A stretch of 17,722 nucleotides of DNA, taken from contig CATXTS010000029.1 in assembly GCA_958402495.1 (NCBI GenBank), positions 1 to 17,722 on the forward strand, given 5' to 3'. The DNA comes from an uncultured Clostridiaceae bacterium (GTDB lineage Bacteria > Bacillota > Clostridia > TANB77 > CAG-508). Each line of letters starts with the position of its first letter. The first letter of the stretch is position 1. Below, one piece after another: positions 1 to 7,160 of this stretch. Below the pieces are notes generated by a model. The model saw only the letters and a list, made by a program, of their open reading frames with translations, had not been told where the DNA came from and ran no database searches. A program made the translations under genes and the position numbers.

Positions 1-102
1 TTGCAAGCAATAGAAATACCGGCAATAGAAAATATAGATATTAGCCTATCTCATTGTAAAGCTTATGCGATAGCTAATGCAATAGTTACCTATAAAGAAT
101 GA
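1..102 (+). CDS. acpS: Probable holo-[acyl-carrier-protein] synthase, C-terminal end (partial)
   Basis: This is an open frame entering from the left edge that gives 33 residues ending in a TGA at 100-102. The segment ISLSHCKAYAIANAIV (about residues 14-29 of the fragment) resembles the C-terminal strand of AcpS, where a (V/I)S(I/L)SH-x-(K/D)-x-YA-x-A pattern is typical. AcpS transfers the 4'-phosphopantetheine arm from CoA to acyl carrier protein in the cytoplasm. The N-terminal metal- and CoA-binding parts lie outside the window, so the call rests on one short motif. The next gene starts 12 bases later on the same strand with its ribosome binding site in the gap, so the two are probably co-transcribed. 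Confidence 0.5.
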   Translation: MQAIEIPAIENIDISLSHCKAYAIANAIVTYKE

Positions 103-113
103 AAGGAAGTTAT

Positions 114-890
114 ATGGAATTTTTTGATTCACATGCCCATTATAATGACGAGAAATTTGATTCAGATAGAGAAGAAATTATAAAACAAACTTATGCAGAA
201 AATATTACCAAATGGATATGCGCAGGTTATGATATCTCTTCTTCAGAAAAAAGTGTTCAAATAGCGCATACACATGAACCCATTTATGCTATTTGTGGAA
301 TTTCACCCAATGATGTACCAGATAGAAACGAAGATATAGATGTTCGAATTAAAAAAATAGAAGAATTGTTAAATAAGCCAAAAGTAGTAGCTGTAGGAGA
401 AATTGGTTTAGATTATTATTGGAATAAAGATAATAAGGCTATACAAATCGAAATGTTTCAAAAACAAATCGCCTTAGCGAATCAAAAACAATTGCCAATT
501 GTTATTCATACAAGAGAAGCAGTAGAAGATACCTTAAAGCTATTAAAAACACATAAAGTAAATAAAAAAGGCGTGTTTCACTGTTGCCCATTTAATCGAG
601 AACTGGTGAAAGAAGCTTTGAAATTAGACTTTTATATTTCTTTCGCAGGACCAGTTACTTTTAAAAATGCAAAAAATGCAGAAGAAATTGTAAAAATGGT
701 TCCACTAGAGCGTATGCTAATAGAGACAGATAGCCCTTACTTAGCACCAGAACCTAAAAGAGGAACTAGAAATGATAGTCGAAATGTAAAATGGATAGCA
801 CAAAAAATAGCAGACTTTAAACAAATATCAATAGAAGAAATTGCTAGTAAAACCTACCAAAATGCAAAATGTATATTTGAAATACCATAA
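114..890 (+). CDS. tatD: TatD family metal-dependent DNase
   Basis: This is a 258-residue TatD-family hydrolase (usual length about 255), a cytoplasmic TIM-barrel enzyme with divalent-metal-dependent 3'-5' exonuclease or DNase activity. Visible metal and catalytic positions are the N-terminal H7-x-H9 (DSHAHY), E96 in GEIGLDYYW, H132 in VIHTRE, H156 in FHCCPF, and D206 in IETDSPYLAPEP followed by RGTRN. The family usually has HCFSG at the fourth position; here it is HCCPF, a local variant that keeps the histidine. I chose the ATG at 114 because AAAGGAAG (103-109) lies just upstream. The ATG at 99 overlaps the upstream stop and has no ribosome binding site. It probably forms an operon with the acpS-like gene and ends at the hairpin that begins within its stop codon. 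Confidence 0.9.
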   Translation: MEFFDSHAHYNDEKFDSDREEIIKQTYAENITKWICAGYDISSSEKSVQIAHTHEPIYAICGISPNDVPDRNEDIDVRIKKIEELLNKPKVVAVGEIGLDYYWNKDNKAIQIEMFQKQIALANQKQLPIVIHTREAVEDTLKLLKTHKVNKKGVFHCCPFNRELVKEALKLDFYISFAGPVTFKNAKNAEEIVKMVPLERMLIETDSPYLAPEPKRGTRNDSRNVKWIAQKIADFKQISIEEIASKTYQNAKCIFEIP

Positions 891-920
891 AGGAGATACC
901 ACAAGCAGGTATCTCCTTTA
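888..920. terminator. Perfect 13-bp hairpin between convergent tatD and htpX
   Basis: TAAAGGAGATACC (888-900) pairs perfectly with GGTATCTCCTTTA (908-920) around a 7-nt loop. The stem starts in the tatD stop codon. The htpX stop is at 925-927 on the other strand, so the hairpin probably serves both convergent genes. Only short, interrupted T-runs flank it, so termination strength is uncertain. Confidence 0.7.
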
Positions 921-924
921 AATA

Positions 925-1821
925 CTATTTTAAATTCTCCAAAGCAGCAATTCTATCTGCTGTAGAAGGATGAGTAGACCACAAATTAGTCTTTTGCTTT
1001 GGGTTATCAGCATTCTTTCTAAAAGGATTAACAATATACATATGAGCGGTAGAATTATTAGCATTTTTTAAAGTATGTGTATCTTCCTCCAATTTTTGCA
1101 AAGCAGAAATGAGACCCTGCGGATTTCTAGTAAAGCCAATAGCGGTAGCATCTGCTAAAAATTCACGTTTGCGAGAAATGGAAAGCTTCATTAATTGCGC
1201 AAAAATAGGAGAAATAATTAAAAAGATAAGTCCAATTAATAAAGTAATAGCGCCACTATTATTTTCACTTTTACGACTGCGACCACCCCATAAAAAAGTT
1301 CTAGTCATAATGTCAGAAAGCATAACTACCAAGCCAACCATAACGGTAACAATAGCAGATAATAAAATATCATAATTTTTCACATGAGCTAATTCATGAG
1401 CAACTACTCCTTCTAGCTCATAGTAATCCAATTTCTCCAGTAAACCAGTAGTCACACAAATAACGGCATGCTCAGGATTACGACCAGTTGCAAAAGCATT
1501 TGGCTGTTTATCTTCTACTACATATAACTGTGGTTTAGCAGAAAGACCAGAAGAAACCAAAAGAGCATCTAAAATGTTAACCAATTTCTGATTTTCTTCA
1601 TGGGTCGCAGGTCTTGCCTTATTTAAAGATAAAATAATACGGTCACTATAATAATACGAAGACCACGAAGTAATGATAGAAAAACCAAGTGCAATTACAA
1701 TCGAAATGGGACCTAAATCAAAGGCCATACAGATATAATATAAAATAAGCGTTAAAACTAAAACAAAAATACTAACGATAATACCTGTTTTTATTTTATT
1801 TTTCTTAATATCTTGAAACAT
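925..1821 (-). CDS. htpX: M48 family zinc metalloprotease, HtpX type
   Basis: This 298-residue integral-membrane protease has the M48 zinc site H142-E143-LA-H146 (AHELAHVKNYD) and the third ligand E220 in SRKREFLADATAI. Hydrophobic helices lie near residues 14-33, 38-57, 153-172 and 190-212, matching HtpX topology with the active site facing the cytoplasm. The C-terminal THPSTADRIAAL is also typical. HtpX degrades damaged or misassembled membrane proteins. The start at 1821 follows an AGGAGG on the minus strand. The gene lies 54 bases downstream of lemA, a common pairing in bacteria, but a terminator-like hairpin sits between them, so its expression may be lower than that of lemA. The substrate is not deducible. 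Confidence 0.92.
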   Translation of the reverse strand: MFQDIKKNKIKTGIIVSIFVLVLTLILYYICMAFDLGPISIVIALGFSIITSWSSYYYSDRIILSLNKARPATHEENQKLVNILDALLVSSGLSAKPQLYVVEDKQPNAFATGRNPEHAVICVTTGLLEKLDYYELEGVVAHELAHVKNYDILLSAIVTVMVGLVVMLSDIMTRTFLWGGRSRKSENNSGAITLLIGLIFLIISPIFAQLMKLSISRKREFLADATAIGFTRNPQGLISALQKLEEDTHTLKNANNSTAHMYIVNPFRKNADNPKQKTNLWSTHPSTADRIAALENLK

Positions 1822-1833
1822 AAAATCCTCCTA

Positions 1834-1864
1834 AAAAACAAGACGGAAGAAAAGCCCCCGTCTT
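1834..1864 (-). terminator. Intrinsic terminator-like hairpin between lemA and htpX
   Basis: Read on the minus strand, AAGACGG (1864-1858) pairs with CCGTCTT (1846-1840) around an 11-nt loop, followed by a short T-rich run (GTTTTTT). The htpX ribosome binding site begins immediately after the run. This fits partial termination or attenuation between the two genes. Confidence 0.65.
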
Positions 1865-1875
1865 ATTTTAATATC

Positions 1876-2430
1876 TTATTTGTTGAAATCCACTTTTACA
1901 TTTTTTCTAGCTTCTTGACTTTCAGCTTCAAATAAAGATTCTGGTTTAAAACCAAACATAGAAGCAACTAAATTAGAAGGAAACAATTCTAACTTTGTGT
2001 TATACATCGTAACACTATCATTATAAAATTGTCTAGAAAAAGAAATCTTATTTTCAGTGGTTCTCAATTCCTCTTGTAATTCAGAGAAATTTTGACTAGC
2101 TTTTAAATCAGGATAATTTTCTGCAACTGCCATAATCGTTTTTAAAGCATCAGATAATTGATTATCTAATCCGGCCTTCTGTGCAACCGTGTTAGCATTA
2201 GCCCAAGAAGTGCGAAGTTCGGTAACCTTTTCTAAAACACTTTGTTCATGAGCCATATAACCTTTCACACACTCAATTAAATTGGGAATTAAATCAAACC
2301 TTCTTTGTAATTGTACATCTATTTGACTCCAAGCGTTTTTAACATTTTGTCTTTTGGTAACTAGTCCATTATAAAGAACAACAAAAGCAATGACTAGTAA
2401 AACAATAATACCAAGAATAATCCAAACCAT
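1876..2430 (-). CDS. lemA: LemA family membrane-anchored protein
   Basis: This 184-residue protein has one N-terminal membrane helix (about residues 2-22) followed by a soluble helical-bundle domain. The family signature is clear: a basic segment, then NVKNAWSQIDVQLQRRFDLIPNLIECVKGY (about 30-59), and later ENYPDLKASQNFSELQEEL and RQFYND. LemA proteins have an N-out or short-tail topology and an unclear molecular function. They are often encoded beside M48/HtpX proteases, as here. The start at 2430 has AAAGGAGG upstream on the minus strand. A promoter is proposed at 2464-2492. LemA and HtpX may act together in membrane protein quality control, which is inference from gene order. Confidence 0.93.
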   Translation of the reverse strand: MVWIILGIIVLLVIAFVVLYNGLVTKRQNVKNAWSQIDVQLQRRFDLIPNLIECVKGYMAHEQSVLEKVTELRTSWANANTVAQKAGLDNQLSDALKTIMAVAENYPDLKASQNFSELQEELRTTENKISFSRQFYNDSVTMYNTKLELFPSNLVASMFGFKPESLFEAESQEARKNVKVDFNK

Positions 2431-2463
2431 AATTTTAAAATCCTCCTTTATTAAATTATATCC

Positions 2464-2492
2464 ATCATATCACAGGATATGTGTTTATACAA
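2464..2492 (-). promoter_or_regulatory. Putative sigma-A promoter for lemA-htpX
   Basis: On the minus strand TTGTAT (2492-2487) is followed by a 17-bp spacer and TATGAT (2469-2464). A TG dinucleotide one base before the -10 gives an extended -10. It lies about 35 bases upstream of the lemA start. Confidence 0.55.
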
Positions 2493-2643
2493 TATATAAA
2501 TCATGAATATTTGATGAAAATATTACAAAAAATAGTCATTTTTTTAGTACAAGCTGCATAGAATATAGTAAGCAGAACGTTTAAAAAAAGAATCAACATA
2601 ACAACAAAGGACAAAGGCTTTGCGTCTGTAAGAATAGAAAAAA

Positions 2644-2682
2644 GTGTCATAATTTGACACGATTTTAATTCAATGGTATAAT
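2644..2682 (+). promoter_or_regulatory. Consensus sigma-A promoter with overlapping dyad
   Basis: TTGACA (2654-2659), a 17-bp spacer and TATAAT (2677-2682) form a perfect match to the vegetative consensus, upstream of the 3D-domain gene. A dyad, GTGTCA (2644-2649) and TGACAC (2655-2660) with 5 bp between, overlaps the -35 and could be an operator. The promoter is strong by sequence; the operator role is inferred. Confidence 0.8.
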
Positions 2683-2720
2683 AAAGACGTTGCAAAAATA
2701 AAAGGAGGGAACTTATTTTT

Positions 2721-3710
2721 ATGAAGAAAGATGATAAAGCATCGATATCACTAATAAAAATACTAGGCATCAGTTTAATACTTATATTCCTAACTGGTAT
2801 GGGTGTTATGGCATCCAGCGCAAAATTAATAAATGTAAAAATTGTATTATCAAATGATTATGAAATGACAGTTTTAACATCTAAAACAAAAATATCCGAA
2901 ATATTGGAGGAAAACCATATTGTTCTATTAGAAGACGAAGTGGTTTTGCCAGATATAGAATCTACTTTATCCGATAATAAAACGATTGTGATTACCAAAG
3001 TAGATAACCAAAAACCAGAAATCGCACAAACGGAAGAAATTGTAAGTGCAGACCAAATTTTACAAGACTATAGCCCTATAGTAGAAAAAGTAATAACAGA
3101 GCAAGTAGTCATTCCATTTGAGACCATTACCAAAGAAGCAACAGGAACTGGAACAAAACAAAATCATGTGGTACAAAATGGTGTAAATGGATTAAAAGAA
3201 GTAACCTATAGAATTAAATACCAGAAGGAAGTAGAAATCGAAAAAACCGAAATTGCTTCTAAAATAATAAAAGAACCAGTTAATAAAATTGTAGAAGTTA
3301 GAACTGTAAAGGTCAGTTCTAGAGGAACAGAAAGAGTAGCAACTAACAATCCAGCACTTACAGCTTCCTCAACATTAGCTAAAAAAGTAGAAGGTATTAC
3401 ACCAATAGTAAAAACAATGAATACTTCTGCTTATGATGCTTGCATTAAATGTTGTGGAAAAACGAATGGCATTACTTCATCAGGAGCAAAAGCATCACCA
3501 TGGTATACTATTGCAGCAGGAAAAGGGTACAAGATAGGAACCGTTATTTATATACCATATTTCAAAAATAAACCAAATGGTGGATGGTTCGTAGTGCAAG
3601 ATAGAGGTGGCGCTATTTCTAATAATAAGATTGATATATTCATGTCTACACATAATGAATGTTTACAATTCGGAAGAAGAAACTTAGAATGTTATGTATA
3701 TGAATTTTAA
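2721..3710 (+). CDS. Secreted cell-wall protein with DUF348, G5-like and 3D domains
   Basis: This 329-residue protein has an N-terminal signal or anchor helix (about residues 11-31). It is followed by a DUF348 ubiquitin-like module (about 37-94, VKIVLSNDYEMTVLTS...), a G5-like module (about 120-194) and a C-terminal 3D domain (about 230-329). The three name-giving aspartates appear to be D239 (SAYD), D294 (VQDRGG) and D305 (KIDIFM). Cysteines at 241, 244, 245, 314 and 324 lie in the catalytic-like domain. This order is that of the YabE/Rpf-like stationary-phase cell-wall proteins of Bacillota, relatives of MltA/EXPN lytic transglycosylases that cleave peptidoglycan glycan strands. It stands alone between its own promoter and terminator. 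The start at 2721 follows GGAGGG (2704-2709) at 11 nt. Enzymatic activity is inferred from family membership. Confidence 0.88.
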   Translation: MKKDDKASISLIKILGISLILIFLTGMGVMASSAKLINVKIVLSNDYEMTVLTSKTKISEILEENHIVLLEDEVVLPDIESTLSDNKTIVITKVDNQKPEIAQTEEIVSADQILQDYSPIVEKVITEQVVIPFETITKEATGTGTKQNHVVQNGVNGLKEVTYRIKYQKEVEIEKTEIASKIIKEPVNKIVEVRTVKVSSRGTERVATNNPALTASSTLAKKVEGITPIVKTMNTSAYDACIKCCGKTNGITSSGAKASPWYTIAAGKGYKIGTVIYIPYFKNKPNGGWFVVQDRGGAISNNKIDIFMSTHNECLQFGRRNLECYVYEF

Positions 3711-3721
3711 AAGATAAAAGT

Positions 3722-3760
3722 AAGATATGTTTTCTTATCATAGAAGACATATCTTTTTTT
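3722..3760 (+). terminator. Intrinsic terminator of the 3D-domain gene
   Basis: A 14-bp stem (3722-3735 with 3742-3755, one G·U) closes a 6-nt loop and runs into a 7-T tract (3754-3760). It is a canonical rho-independent terminator 12 bases after the stop codon. Confidence 0.9.
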
Positions 3761-3761
3761 C

Positions 3762-3790
3762 TTTACGAAAATAGATATGTATGATATAAT
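3762..3790 (+). promoter_or_regulatory. Putative promoter for xth
   Basis: TTTACG (3762-3767), a 17-bp spacer and TATAAT (3785-3790) with a TG one base upstream (extended -10). It lies directly after the preceding terminator and 28 bases before the xth start codon. Confidence 0.65.
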
Positions 3791-3818
3791 CAGGCAAAAA
3801 TAGAAAAGGAGACTCTAT

Positions 3819-4586
3819 ATGAAATTAATATCTTGGAATGTAAATGGATTACGAGCAGCTATGAATAAAGGATTTCAAGAATTCTTTTTAGAAGAGCAAG
3901 CAGATGTTTTTTGCATACAAGAAACCAAAATGCAAGAAGAACAAATCGATATAGCAATTGAACAATTATTTAAAGGATACCATACTTATTGGAATAGTGC
4001 TAAGAAAAAAGGCTACTCAGGAACGGCTGTGTTTACAAAAAAAGAGCCTATTCATGTTACTTATGGTATAGGAATAGAAGAACATGACCAGGAAGGTAGA
4101 ATCATTACCTTGGAATTTGATAAATTTTATTTAGTTAATTGTTATACACCTAACTCTAAAAGAGAATTAGAAAGATTATCTTATCGTATGGAATGGGAAG
4201 ATGAAATCAGAAAATATTTAGCACAGCTAAATCAAAAAAAACCAGTCATCTATTGTGGAGATTTAAATGTAGCTCATAAGGAAATAGACTTAAAGAATCC
4301 AACAACGAACCATCATAATGCAGGGTTTACAGATGAAGAAAGAGGAAAAATGACGCAGCTATTACAAGCAGGATTTACAGATTCCTTTCGTTATCTATAC
4401 CCAGATAAAGAAAACTGTTATTCATGGTGGTCCTATATGTTTCATGCTAGAGAGAAAAATGTAGGATGGAGAATAGACTATTTTATCGTTTCAAAATCCA
4501 TAGAAAAGAAAATAAAAGAAAGTTACATCTATACCCAAATACTAGGAAGTGACCATTGCCCAGTCGGTATAGAAATAAAATTATAA
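3819..4586 (+). CDS. xth: Exodeoxyribonuclease III / AP endonuclease
   Basis: This 255-residue enzyme of the exonuclease-endonuclease-phosphatase fold cleaves DNA at abasic sites and degrades 3' ends in base-excision repair. All family motifs are present: ISWNVNGLRA with N7; CIQETK with metal ligand E35; NCYTPN with Y109; YCGDLNVAHKEIDL with D148 and N150; WRIDYF with D220; and the catalytic GSDHCPV with D245-H246. Length and spacing match the ExoA/Xth family. The start at 3819 has AAGGAG (3806-3811) seven bases upstream. The next gene begins 20 bases after the stop, or overlaps it if an upstream ATG is used, so the two are likely co-transcribed although functionally unrelated. Confidence 0.95.
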   Translation: MKLISWNVNGLRAAMNKGFQEFFLEEQADVFCIQETKMQEEQIDIAIEQLFKGYHTYWNSAKKKGYSGTAVFTKKEPIHVTYGIGIEEHDQEGRIITLEFDKFYLVNCYTPNSKRELERLSYRMEWEDEIRKYLAQLNQKKPVIYCGDLNVAHKEIDLKNPTTNHHNAGFTDEERGKMTQLLQAGFTDSFRYLYPDKENCYSWWSYMFHAREKNVGWRIDYFIVSKSIEKKIKESYIYTQILGSDHCPVGIEIKL

Positions 4587-4606
4587 GAAAGAAGCGTGCA
4601 AGATAT

Positions 4607-5755
4607 ATGGAGAAAAAAAGAAGAAATTGGACCAAATGGCTATACTGGTTTAGCTTTGCAGTAGCAGTGATAGCGGTATATAAAACATTAGATAATTTTG
4701 GAGAAATCACCAATTCCATAGGAAGCTTTTTAGATATTTTAATGCCATTTTTCATAGGAATTTTAATCGCTTATATTTTATATTTGCCATGTAGAAAAAT
4801 AGAAAATGGACTGCAAAAAGCTAAAAAAGTAAAATGGATATCTAATCAAGCAAGACCAATTAGTGTCATTATCGTATATATAATTGCCATTTTATTAGTC
4901 ATATTATTGTTTACATTTATTATTCCACCAGTAGTTAAAAGTGTAATTGACTTAGCTAATAACTTTCAAGGATATTACAATATGGCTATTAGTACTATAC
5001 AAAACATGCCAGAAGACTCCTTCTTAAAAAATGAAATCATCATGAGAGCCATAAATAGTATCCAAAATATAGACCTAAAAGAAATCTTAAATATAGAAGT
5101 ATTAACTCAATATGCGCAAGGAGCAATCAGCTTTGCAAATGGAATTATCAACACTTTTGTAGCCATTATCGTATCTGCCTATATTCTAATAGATAGAAGA
5201 GCCATTATAGGATTTTTTAAAAAACTAGCAGGAGCCACTTTAAAACCTAAAATGTATCAAAATATTGATAAATACTTTAACCGCTCTAACACCATATTTT
5301 TCAACTTCTTAGCTAGTCAATTTTTAGATGCCATAGTAGTCGGCATTCTAACATCCATAGGAATGTCCTTATTAGGTGTCAAATATGCTATTTTGTTAGG
5401 ATTTATGATAGGACTATTTAACCTAATACCTTATGTGGGAGCCATCATTGCTGTTGTAGTAGCAGGTGTCATCACATTCTTTACAGGAGGATTACAACAA
5501 GCTATATGGATGCTCGTAGTGGTTATTATATTACAACAAATTGATGCTAATATTATTAATCCAAGAATAGTAGGAAACTCTTTAAAAATTAATCCACTAT
5601 TAGTCATCTTTGCAATCACCATAGGAGGAGCTTATTTTGGAATGTTAGGTATATTCCTATCGGTACCAGTCATCGCAGTTATAAAATTATTATTAGACGA
5701 TTTTATAGAATATAGAAATAAAAAGCAAAAAGTAAAAAATATAGAACAAGAATAA
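4607..5755 (+). CDS. AI-2E family transporter (PerM/YhhQ-like membrane protein)
   Basis: This 382-residue polytopic protein has helices near residues 12-28, 42-60, 84-108, 180-198, 235-255, 258-290, 295-320 and 330-362. The C-terminal half carries the family hallmarks LLGVKYAILLGFMIGLFNLIPYVG and INPRIVGNSLKINPLLVI, then GGAYFGMLGIFLSVPVIAV. Members of this family have been tied to autoinducer-2 export, Na+/H+ antiport or other solute efflux, so the substrate cannot be assigned. I chose the ATG at 4607 because it falls after the xth stop. An in-frame ATG at 4556 would add 17 very basic residues and overlap xth by 31 bases. Neither start has a strong ribosome binding site, so translation may be coupled to xth. 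Confidence 0.88.
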   Translation: MEKKRRNWTKWLYWFSFAVAVIAVYKTLDNFGEITNSIGSFLDILMPFFIGILIAYILYLPCRKIENGLQKAKKVKWISNQARPISVIIVYIIAILLVILLFTFIIPPVVKSVIDLANNFQGYYNMAISTIQNMPEDSFLKNEIIMRAINSIQNIDLKEILNIEVLTQYAQGAISFANGIINTFVAIIVSAYILIDRRAIIGFFKKLAGATLKPKMYQNIDKYFNRSNTIFFNFLASQFLDAIVVGILTSIGMSLLGVKYAILLGFMIGLFNLIPYVGAIIAVVVAGVITFFTGGLQQAIWMLVVVIILQQIDANIINPRIVGNSLKINPLLVIFAITIGGAYFGMLGIFLSVPVIAVIKLLLDDFIEYRNKKQKVKNIEQE

Positions 5756-5918
5756 GTATAAGAAAAGTATAGAAAAGAAATAAAATGATAGAAAAATGAA
5801 AATCAACGAATAAAAATAAAATAATAAACAGAAAAATAAAAACGTGTTGACATGTAGAAATATAAAAATATAAAAACATAAAATGCGTAAAAACTAGATG
5901 GAATAGAAACTAATTAAA
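5756..5918. other. A-rich non-coding stretch with a promoter-like pair
   Basis: This segment is almost all A with scattered T and G and has no credible open frame. It contains TTGACA (5847-5852), a 16-bp spacer and TATAAA (5869-5874). A transcript from it would run directly into the long hairpin at 5919-5973, giving an RNA of under about 100 nt. Confidence 0.5.
5847..5874 (+). promoter_or_regulatory. Promoter-like TTGACA-16-TATAAA
   Basis: A perfect -35 hexamer and a 5/6 -10 hexamer with 16-bp spacing. It is oriented toward the 21-bp inverted repeat and, beyond it, the first pilin-like gene. A+T richness makes a chance -10 easy, so confidence is moderate. Confidence 0.45.
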
Positions 5919-5973
5919 AGAAGTGAACGCTCTTTATAAAATAGAAAAGTTTTATAAAGAGCGTTCACTTTTT
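5919..5973. terminator. 21-bp perfect inverted repeat, bidirectional terminator
   Basis: The arms 5921-5941 and 5950-5970 are perfectly complementary over 21 bases (beginning AAGTGAACGCTC) around an 8-nt loop. A G·U and A-U pairs extend the stem, and a T-run lies at 5969-5973, with A-runs on the other side. It ends the xth-AI-2E unit. It is unusually long for a simple terminator; see the findings. Confidence 0.8.
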
Positions 5974-6039
5974 ATGTTCAAAGTGACATAAAACAAATTG
6001 AAAAAAGAAAGAAAAAACAGGAAAATATAAATAAAGCCC

Positions 6040-6107
6040 AATAAGCAGTGTCCCCAATGGACAATTTTGTCCATTGGGACCAGGTCCACATGGACAAAAT
6101 AAAAAAG
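6040..6107 (+). repeat. 68-nt structured direct repeat, copy 1 (5' of pilin-like gene)
   Basis: It matches 7161-7228 at 66 of 68 positions, and weaker similarity extends about 35 bases further upstream. It contains a perfect stem, CCCAATGGACAA (6053-6064) with TTGTCCATTGGG (6067-6078). A second, imperfect dyad, GTCCATTGGGACC / GGTCCACATGGAC, shares one arm with it and pairs at 11 of 13 positions, so alternative folds are possible. The copy ends immediately before the GAGG ribosome binding site of the pilin-like gene, so it would lie in that gene's 5' leader. There is no U-tract, so it is not a plain terminator. Confidence 0.9.
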
Positions 6108-6118
6108 TGAGGAAAAAT

Positions 6119-7030
6119 ATGAAAGATTCAAAAGGAATAACAATGGTTAGCTTAGTAGTAACCATAATCATTTTAATTATTTTAACAGGAATTAGCTTAA
6201 ATGTGACTATAGGAGAAGGTGGTATTATTACCAAAGCTAAACAGGCAAAGCAAAATATTCTCTTAGCGGGAGAAGCAGAGGCAATTCAACTAAATCAATT
6301 GTATTATGAATTAGAAACAGGTGGACAAATAACAGATGATGAAGAATCAACGATAAAAGATGAAACAATCAAAAGGTTAAACAAACAAATAGAAGAATTA
6401 CAAAGTCAATTAAATTCTTTAAACGCAATATTGACTCAAACTAATAGTACTACTGATAAAATATTATCTGGATATAAAGCCTATAGTGGAGGAAAGCTAC
6501 TAACAGGAACAATGCCTAATAGAGAAGCCGTAACTAGTTATCTAAATTGTGGACAAAGCTATACTATACCAACAGGCTATCATAATGGTTCTGGAAAAGT
6601 AACAGCAAATAGTTTAGCTAGTCAAACTATAGCAACGGCTACAAGCCAAGATATTTTAACAGGAAAAACTGCATGGGTAAATGGAAATTTGTTAACGGGA
6701 ACAAACAGCAATTCAAACCAACCTACTTTATTACATTGGTCTGCTGTAGGTTGGGCAAATCCAGCATCTTATACTTTTCAAGAAAATTATGCTTATATTC
6801 TTGTATCGTATTCTGGAGGTAGAGATGTATTAGATACTTCTATAAAAATTAATATCAATGCACCAAAAGCTACACAAATTATAAATAAGAGTCATGTAGG
6901 GACGTACTCAAATAGTTTTCAATTGTGTAATGTAACTTATGGATATTCAGATATTCAAGCAGGAGACAGTATATCCTTTTTGGGAAATGCTTCTTTAGTA
7001 AATGTAGCATTTATTATTGGAATTAAATAG
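6119..7030 (+). CDS. Pilin-like surface protein with tail-fibre-like C-terminal module (copy 1)
   Basis: This 303-residue protein starts with a class III (type IV prepilin) signal: a short basic leader, G6 as cleavage site, then ITMVSLVVTIIILIILTGI as the membrane helix. Position +5 after cleavage is S rather than the usual E. A spacer to about residue 78 is followed by a coiled coil (about 79-107). Residues 114-195 then repeat the pattern DKILSGYKAYSGGKLLTGTMPN ... YTIPTGYHNGSGKVTA ... DILTGKTAWVNGNLLTGT, which I associate with phage tail-fibre or baseplate proteins. The end (about 203-303) is probably a beta-rich domain. The start at 6119 follows GAGG (6109-6112) at 6 nt. The frame is open back to 6035 through the repeat, so an upstream TTG start is possible but less likely. 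Probable role: prepilin-peptidase-processed surface adhesin (inference). Confidence 0.8.
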   Translation: MKDSKGITMVSLVVTIIILIILTGISLNVTIGEGGIITKAKQAKQNILLAGEAEAIQLNQLYYELETGGQITDDEESTIKDETIKRLNKQIEELQSQLNSLNAILTQTNSTTDKILSGYKAYSGGKLLTGTMPNREAVTSYLNCGQSYTIPTGYHNGSGKVTANSLASQTIATATSQDILTGKTAWVNGNLLTGTNSNSNQPTLLHWSAVGWANPASYTFQENYAYILVSYSGGRDVLDTSIKININAPKATQIINKSHVGTYSNSFQLCNVTYGYSDIQAGDSISFLGNASLVNVAFIIGIK

Positions 7031-7037
7031 ACTTAAT

Positions 7038-7086
7038 AAAAAAGAAAGGTAATTGCCAAAGAAAAAGGTAAGCATCTTTCTTTTTT
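7038..7086 (+). terminator. Probable terminator of pilin-like gene 1
   Basis: AAAAAAGAAAG (7038-7048) pairs with CTTTCTTTTTT (7076-7086) eight bases after the stop codon. The enclosed 27 nt include a small dyad, GGTAATTGCC. The stem is A/T-rich and the T-run is part of it, so strength is uncertain. Confidence 0.55.
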
Positions 7087-7160
7087 CAATCAGATAAGGA
7101 TAATGTATAACCCCACAGGAATGAAGAAATAAAAGAAAAACAAGAAAATATAATTAAAAA

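Noticed and set aside
99..113. Upstream ATG start for tatD
   Set aside because: It overlaps the preceding stop codon and has no ribosome binding site, whereas the ATG at 114 has AAAGGAAG at proper spacing and gives the typical N-terminus.
2501..2770. Minus-strand 89-codon ORF in the lemA to 3D-domain gap
   Set aside because: It runs across the consensus promoter and start of the 3D-domain gene, has no ribosome binding site and no recognisable motif.
6040..6107. Repeat as an intrinsic terminator
   Set aside because: On neither strand is the stem followed by a U-tract; the A-rich run follows it on the plus strand and copy 1 sits directly before a ribosome binding site.
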